From positions 1,537,107,072 to 1,537,171,071 of the forward strand of contig OY856409.1 in the NCBI GenBank assembly GCA_963693085.1: a stretch of 64,000 nucleotides of DNA. The letters run 5' to 3'. The translations under genes and the position numbers were made by a program. Origin of the DNA: Alisma plantago-aquatica (taxonomy: Eukaryota; Streptophyta; Magnoliopsida; Alismatales; Alismataceae). Within the stretch, counting starts at the first letter, position 1, and each line of letters starts with the position of its first letter. Below are positions 58,097 to 64,000 of the stretch, piece after piece. The notes under the pieces were generated by a model that saw only the letters and a list, made by a program, of their open reading frames with translations, was not told the origin of the DNA and made no database searches.

Positions 58097-59316
58097 AGTG
58101 ATGCGGATATAGTGTATTTTATGCCAAAAGCATAACTATATCACGGAGAAAAATTAAACACCATATTCGTACTATATCCACTACAATGTATGATATGAGA
58201 AAATGTATTTGTATCGTAAAAAATCATGGTTAACCACACCACACTAAAAGACACTACACTACATCAGAAATTATTGGTCTTAGTAGTAATGCAAATAAGA
58301 TTTATAAAGAAAATATGCATAGTAAATAAAATAAGATCAAACAAGCAATGTCGTGCGCATACTTACATAACAAAAAAACACTAAACATTTTATTCATGTG
58401 AAAAAGGTTCTTTTTTAAACAACATTATTCGATTCAATTAGATCCTCAAATTCCTCTCCCCTATTACATTATCCTCTTTATTTCAAGTATGTAATCTATA
58501 TTTTTTATATATATTTATTTATAATGACACAAAAATAAGAATGTTTTGAATTAAGTATAATGATATATATTCTAAGAGAGATAAGGGAAAGTAAAAATTA
58601 TTAGTATAGTAAGGTGGTAAATATTTGAATCTATTATAGAGAAAGATGACTAGTAATAATGGTGTAGTTATTTGTTCATGATTCTCTTTTTCTCTCTTTA
58701 TGTCTTTCCATATTCTTTTCACCTTTATTTATTTATTTAACTTAATTTTATCTAAACTAGCAAGGACATCTCTCAATATATAATAATTCACTTATAGTTA
58801 CAAATCAAATTGTCACCTTAGTTATATGTCTCTCATTTTCTAATATGTTTATATTCGAGATTAGCAAGAAACAAGTATATAAAATATAAATATAATACAT
58901 TAGATGATTCTCTCAAATATGACAACCATCTACCACCATTATATAAATGACTATAAAATTGTGTGAAAATATACATATAAAGTTTAAAATATATAATATT
59001 GAAATGAATGGTAATATTTTCATGTACTCACATGTATGTTTAGCAATTATACAAAGAGGGCACATGTGTTTCATAACTCTAAAAAGTAAAATTCCTATTT
59101 CTATGTACATTAGATCCTATTTGAATATATAGATCTAGTAATTTGTTGTGTAAACACCAACATATAATGTGATTCGAATAACATTAGACATGTTTATATA
59201 TGCTTAAAATAGCTTGATTGTAGTGCAGTTTTTATCTACAGTTGTTTTCACTAGAACTATAACCACTCCACACCATTGAAATTTTCAAATTTTAAACCAT
59301 ATCCGCACCATAACTA
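58097..59316. mobile_element. Possible hAT-like non-autonomous element
   Basis: Loosely inverted ends: gtgatgcggatatagtgta on the left and, reversed, tatggtgcggatatggttta on the right, about 1.2 kb apart, with further tgcggt/accacacc-like motifs inside each end. Such GCGGT-type subterminal motifs are common in plant hAT elements. There is no coding capacity and no 8 bp TSD was found. Confidence 0.3.
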
Positions 59317-59321
59317 ATGTA

Positions 59322-59551
59322 GTATTTGGCAACGCGATTGGTGAGCCAATGCTTTGGTGCGGTGAGATGGATCACCTAAGATTGTTGTCCGGTGAGAAAA
59401 AGTTATTGTTGAACGCTACTCAACACTAAAAACAATACAAATGTGAAGCGGTGGGTGATCTTGTGTTTCATAACAGTTGTTACGAGCGATTACAACATGT
59501 CCGACCTTGTCCCATCGCTGCCCCGGCAATTGTACCGCTTTACCAAATAGA
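59322..59551. mobile_element. Small MITE with TATTTGGYAAMGCG termini (hAT-like)
   Basis: The left end gtatttggcaacgcgat and the reversed right end ctatttggtaaagcggtac form an imperfect inverted repeat of about 17 bp around a 230 bp GC-richer segment. Termini containing TTTGGTAACGCGG are familiar from plant hAT-type MITEs. No convincing TSD. Confidence 0.45.
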
Positions 59552-61122
59552 AAGAGAGGGTGAGTGGAAGCTTGAGTGTGGGATATTGTTTCCAAGATGA
59601 AAACAGTGCTCGGTCTCCTTCAATCATCCCCGATCTATGCATCTCTCTATTCTCAGAACAGCTGCCCTCTACTCCCCTTCCTCATGTTTCTAGTCAACTG
59701 ATGTGGTTTGAGACTTTGATGCTTGGACAACAACAGATTTAGTTAAAGATCTTCTTTTTAACTATTATCAAGCTTAAGCATGAAGGATGAGAAAAAGCTA
59801 TCACCATCATTATTAAAGCTACATGTTTGATAACATCCTATTTTATTTTTGCAGTCATCTTTCTTAAAGAAATTAGTATTTTTAGTAATTTTATTAAATG
59901 AAACAATCAACCAATACATTACTAGACATATAGTATGCATCACAAATGTTTGACACTATTATGTTAACTTTGAAGCGGTGTTGTATCGTGTCATTTAAAT
60001 AAAGGAAAAAAGATATTAATACTGAAGTTAATAGGTAATTATATTGTGAGAGAGGTAGGCAAGAAGAAGCAGGCATTTTTTGAGACTTTTTTTTTGACGA
60101 ATTTTATACCGACACAGTGGTGGATTCAGAAATTTAAATTAGATCATGCCAACACATAATAAATTTTCCTTTTTCCATAATGCTACAGTACATAAAATCA
60201 GTCGGTATACAATCATTATTATGGAAACTTTGTACAAGATGATTTTTGACATAGAAAGAAGATATATTATATGTCAATAAAAGTACATACTTTTGAAATG
60301 ATATGAAAAATAATACAATGAACTTTGATTTTTCAATGATACATACTCATCATGTCCTCCAAAGGCAAAACCTTAATTTGAGAAAAAATCTATTACAATC
60401 AAATGTCTTTCTGCAAATACAAACGTAATTCACTCTTTTGTTGCTTTGATTGATTGTCTCGGCAAAATAATTGTTATATGTTGACTATCATTTATCAAAT
60501 ATTCATATTGTTCGTTTGAAGTATTACGAGGGTTGAGTCTATGAAGACAACATGATACATCTTTGACGATGATATATTGTAGCCAATTTGAATGTTTGTC
60601 AATAAAATTCTCTAAGAAGATCGTATCCTACCGTATTCAGCTCTTAGGAAGTCGTGGCCTCAAAGTAGACACGTTGAGATTATAATTGAAAATAGGAGGA
60701 CGTAATCCAAAATCTAGTATTATATCTCCTAGTTTGAATCCAAGTTTGAATTAAGTTATATCATCTCTTAACTAAATCTAAATATGTCTAGAATCTCGTA
60801 CATGATAATAACATAAATTGGAATTATGTTGAATTTTTTTCATCAGTGGTTGACTCAAACTTTCTTCCCAATTAAATATTTCTTCATAATAACTAGAAGA
60901 GTCTTTGCTATGTGTAGCCATCACTCTTTATTTTTTTTGTTGGCACTACTTAATAGAATGAAATAGCTATAAAAAAAGCTCTCTAATTCTTGGATGTTTC
61001 TTGTATGATGTCATGCTCTTAATACATGGAACGGCATATATGAAAAAAGATAGTCTGTGATGGAATTTCTTATTTACATATGTATTCTCTGAAATTTGGA
61101 GTCTTTTCCTTTTCTAAAATAC
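59552..61122. other. AT-rich intergenic DNA
   Basis: Nothing recognised. Confidence 0.55.
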
Positions 61123-61373
61123 TTCATTGTTTCTCTCTCTCAATTTATTTCACAAGAAACCAACTCCTTCCTAAACGAATTCCTTTTCCATCTCTATACA
61201 ATCTCTCTCCATGTTCCCCTCTCCTCTATATTTGTTTCGTCTAATATATCCTCCTCATTCATCTCTCTTTCCTTTTCCGATTCTCTCACAACTATGTGAC
61301 TCACCCGTCCTCTCCTTTCCTTTTCTAACTCTCTCCCGTCTCTTGACTCCTCCATCCTATCCACGGACCTCTT
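61123..61373. repeat. Polypyrimidine-rich tract next to the LINE 3' end
   Basis: About 250 bp in which the plus strand is dominated by C and T (ctctctcc, ccttttcc, ctctcccgtctc). Strand-asymmetric, without a regular unit. Confidence 0.6.
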
Positions 61374-61413
61374 CCTTTTCTTTTTTTTTAGAAAACCCCG
61401 TAGATATTAGTTA

Positions 61414-62771
61414 TTATTCATGCCGCTCTCTACTATGGCCATTAAACGAGGAATAGAAACATGGATATCTAACTTCAACCAGGGAGGTTTGTCTCCAGAG
61501 AAGAAGTGAGGAAGGAAGGAGTACAAGGTGTGTTTTGCAATATGATCGGCTACTTGGTTCATCGTGTGAGGCATAAAGGAGATCTAAACATGAGGGAAGG
61601 CAGACAGGATAGAAGTTGCCTTCTTCCTTAGAGGCTCGAGCTTGTTGGCTCCACATTGTTTGCGGAGTAGAGATGCTATAGCTGTGGTGGAGTCTGAGAA
61701 GATGGTTGCATTCCTCCATTCATTTGCCTTACATAGTTCTAAAGCTTTCAGAATACCCTTCATCTCGACTTCCTTTGCCGAGGAGGCTAAGCTAGGATCG
61801 CCAGAGCCTTGGATACAGTGTCCTTGCCCGTTCAGAATATGAATGCCATAGCCCACTTTGAGGTTGTGTGCTTTAAAGGCCGCATCAACGAAGATGATAT
61901 GAGTGGAGCCTCTCAAGGATAGGGGTGAGGGCCTAATCACCTTGTGTTTTGTAAGGCTCTGAATGTGGGTGAGATGCTGGATTGCTGCAGTTCATTACTT
62001 GATGAAGGCTGTCTGGGAGGCAGGTGGTTGGTGTCCTCCGTTATGAATTGCTTCATTGCGTGCTCGCCAAAGAGTCCAAGCTCCAACGCTTCGAACAAGC
62101 TTTTCTTCTAGGCTACCAGCATCGGTGGTGATGAGGCTCATCCATTCTTCGTCAGGCAAAGAGAAGAAGGATGGTGGTGCACCTAAATGAGTCCAGACCT
62201 GCTTACTGATTCGGCAATCCCTGAGGCAATGTACCGTTGTCTCGACGGCATTGTGCCAGCGTGGGCAAGAGCTATCAGTGGAGATGTGCCTCCTTACTTT
62301 CTCTGCATTGGTGAGGATAGACCTGTGTTGCAGAAGCCATAGAAAGGTCCTTATCTTCAGGGGCGCTTGGAGGGACCATACCACTTTCCAGTTCACATTA
62401 GATGTGTGCTGGATGTCCGAGCGTAGCCAGTTATAGGCTGAACTAGCTGAGAGATCACCATGGGGTTCAAGCGGCCAGGACCAAATATCCAGACTGACAC
62501 TCGTTGTTGGGGCCATGGTATTTTGGATTATCGTCCATGTGGCTGGTGGCAAGAACGAATGGATAAAATCCCAGTCCCAGGTGCCGTCCTCAAGGGACAT
62601 ACTGCTGACCTTGAGATCCACGAGTTCATCTGGGATTGAAGTGGATGGGTCGAGGTCCATAACAGATTTGCCAAGTAACCATTTATCATGCCAGACGCTT
62701 GTGGAATTCCCAGAGATGACGGTTTTGTGACAGAAGCTCTCCAGCTTGGGGAGGTAAGATTTAATAAAGGA
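61414..62771 (-). pseudogene. LINE zinc-binding (zf-RVT) and RNase H domains
   Basis: Same frame as the RT. The zf-RVT segment (about 62190-62400) has WSLQAPLKIRTFLWLL and C...H..C..C residues near CPRWHN and HCLRDC. TAA and TGA stops sit at 61995-61997 and 61992-61994. RNase H follows: FVDAAFK (first Asp), a Glu in EVEMKGILKAL, FSDSTTAI (second Asp), a TAG at 61584-61586, then NQVADHIAK (last Asp), so the D-E-D-D set survives in the translated frame. This RNase H class is found in plant L1 elements. Confidence 0.82.
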
Positions 62772-64000
62772 CTAGGCCGCAGAACCAGGTTTCTTGAGGA
62801 TGGACCCGTTCCTGATATATTTCCCACGCATCACTCGTGCCCAAATGTATGAAGGGTGGTTCATAAATTGCCATACATTCTTCAACATCAGCGATTCATT
62901 CTGCAGACGGGCATCCTTAAGGCCTAGGCCTCCCAGCTCTTTACTGCAAGAGATTTTTGTCCAGGACACCTTGGAAAGTCTGCGATGTCCGCTGCGTCCA
63001 GACCAGATGAAATCCTTGATATGTCGGTTGATATCATCGCAGAGAGTAGGTGATAGGCGTACTATTTGCATTGTATAGGATGCAATCGTTTGGAGCGTGC
63101 TTTTGGCCAATGTCACTCGGCCATCCATGGAAAGGTGGCGTGCAGACCAGCTGTTCATCCTGGATCTGATGGATTGCAGAATGGAGGCATGGGTGTGCTT
63201 GTTAAGCCGATGGTGCAGAAGGGGAATGCCTAGGTAACGCCCAAGGTCATCTGTACTAGGGATACCCAGTCTTTGGCAGAAGATATTCTTCTCCCTTACA
63301 GTATAGTTAGGCGAGAAGAAGTAGTGAGATTTCTCGTTTGAAATAACTTGCCCAGAGAGCCTTGCGAACTTATGGATAACAGACTTGATGTTCTTAGCTT
63401 GTTTGTCGGACACTTCATACATGAGCAGGAGGTCGTCTGTGAACATAACATGTGTAATGGGAACGCCTTCCTTCGAGAGGGTGATCGGTTTCCAATCACC
63501 ATTCATTGCAGATTCAGTGATGGCTTGACTAAGGCGCTCCATGCAGAGCACAAAGAGATAGGGGTTTAGTGGGTCACCCCATCGAACACCTTGGTAGGCA
63601 TTGAAAGGTTCTAAAGGCTTGCCCTCCCAAAGCAGCGAGGTATTGCCCGAGGAAATAATATTCATAATGAGGTGTATGAGAGAACTAGGAAGCCCAGTTT
63701 TGATAAGTGTGTCTTCGATAAACGCCCAATTCATGCGGTCGAAGGCTTTGGAAAGATCAATTTTTCTGGCTACCCACTTTCGTTTGCCTCTCATAGATTT
63801 CATGGAGTGGATAACTTCTTAGACCAGAAGGATATTATCACTAATCCGCCTCCCTGGAACAAAGCCAGACTGATTCTTAGAGATCCAGTCATTGAGGAAG
63901 GGTTTTATGCATTCTACTATCACCTTCGAGATTAGTTTGAAACAGCAGTTGTTCAGGGCAATCGGTCTGAGATCGGAGCATCTCTGTGGACTAGGGATCT
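62772..64000 (-). pseudogene. LINE reverse transcriptase, partial
   Basis: Would copy LINE RNA at the nicked target. From the edge: RPIALNNCCFKLISKVI, then QSGFVPGR.I.DNI (RT motifs 0-2), a TAA at 63819-63821, then DLSKAFDR.NW, GVRWGDPL.PYLFVLCME and the catalytic FTDDLLL (FTDD at 63432-63443), where plant L1s usually have FADD. The following thumb part has GRYLGIPL and LGGLGLKDARLQN. The frame meets TAG at 62772-62774. The Thr at FTDD and the stops are consistent with single transitions. Confidence 0.85.

Larger units (their letters stand above)
61374..64000 (-). mobile_element. L1-type LINE, 3' half, running off the right edge
   Basis: Minus-strand non-LTR retrotransposon. From the right edge it shows reverse transcriptase, a zinc-binding segment (zf-RVT), an RNase H domain and an A-rich tail (minus strand aaaaaaaaagaaaagg, 61374-61389). 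All domains lie in one continuous reading frame interrupted only by stop codons, with no frameshift seen. Plant L1 elements with C-terminal RNase H have this order. The 5' part (ORF1, endonuclease) would be beyond 64000. No TSD can be tested. Confidence 0.85.

Noticed and set aside
1..64000. CRISPR arrays, bacterial operons, phage or organellar insertions
   Set aside because: No regularly spaced repeats with unique spacers, no bacterial-type gene clusters, and no recognisable plastid or mitochondrial genes.

Overview
This window looks like nuclear DNA of a seed plant, almost certainly an angiosperm. It holds one convincing host gene in 64 kb, an intron-containing C2H2 zinc-finger gene with the plant QALGGH motif and a C-terminal DLNELP repression motif. 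The rest is plant-type transposable elements (Tekay/Del-like Ty3-gypsy chromoviruses, Ty1-copia remnants, a Cassandra TRIM, an L1-type LINE with RNase H, a tRNA-derived SINE, several MITEs), microsatellites and AT-rich DNA in which I recognise nothing. The sequence does not let me name the species, or decide monocot versus dicot.

Layout. 1-1360: a Ty1-copia (Sirevirus-like) LTR with four hairpins and tandem repeats. 1735-9370: a decayed plus-strand chromovirus with gag, protease, RT, RNase H, integrase, chromodomain, PPT and a 2.83 kb 3' LTR, but no 5' LTR. 10407-10746: a CACTA-like MITE. 13010-17303: a minus-strand Ty1-copia element truncated inside integrase, with PBS and one LTR. 17780-21830: degenerate repeats and microsatellites. 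21832-28764: AT-rich DNA with no recognisable gene. 28765-29264: a MITE with good terminal inverted repeats. 30023-30804: a Mutator-like non-autonomous element with a perfect 10 bp target-site duplication (TSD). 31260-32882: the zinc-finger gene, two exons, minus strand. 36015-36254: a SINE with a 9 bp TSD. 36691-51620: a complete minus-strand chromovirus with two ~3.03 kb LTRs and TSD cctaa, carrying in its leader a nested 3,340 bp solo LTR of another family (45056-48395, TSD cttac). 53860-54687: a complete minus-strand Cassandra TRIM, 5S-rRNA-like sequence in both LTRs, TSD ttact. 58097-59551: possible hAT-like MITEs. 61374-64000: 3' half of a minus-strand LINE running off the window.

How it fits together. 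The zinc-finger gene is a small island with compact DNA elements and a SINE close by and large LTR retrotransposons further out. Nesting gives an order of events: the 36691-51620 element inserted first, then an element of the family also seen at 6541-9370 inserted into its leader and recombined down to a solo LTR. All transposon coding regions carry stops, frameshifts or indels, so none looks autonomous today. I see no clearly new biological system; the observations most worth checking are the Cassandra element, the gene's degenerate third finger, the foreign segment inside the minus-strand integrase, and the hairpin-rich copia LTR.
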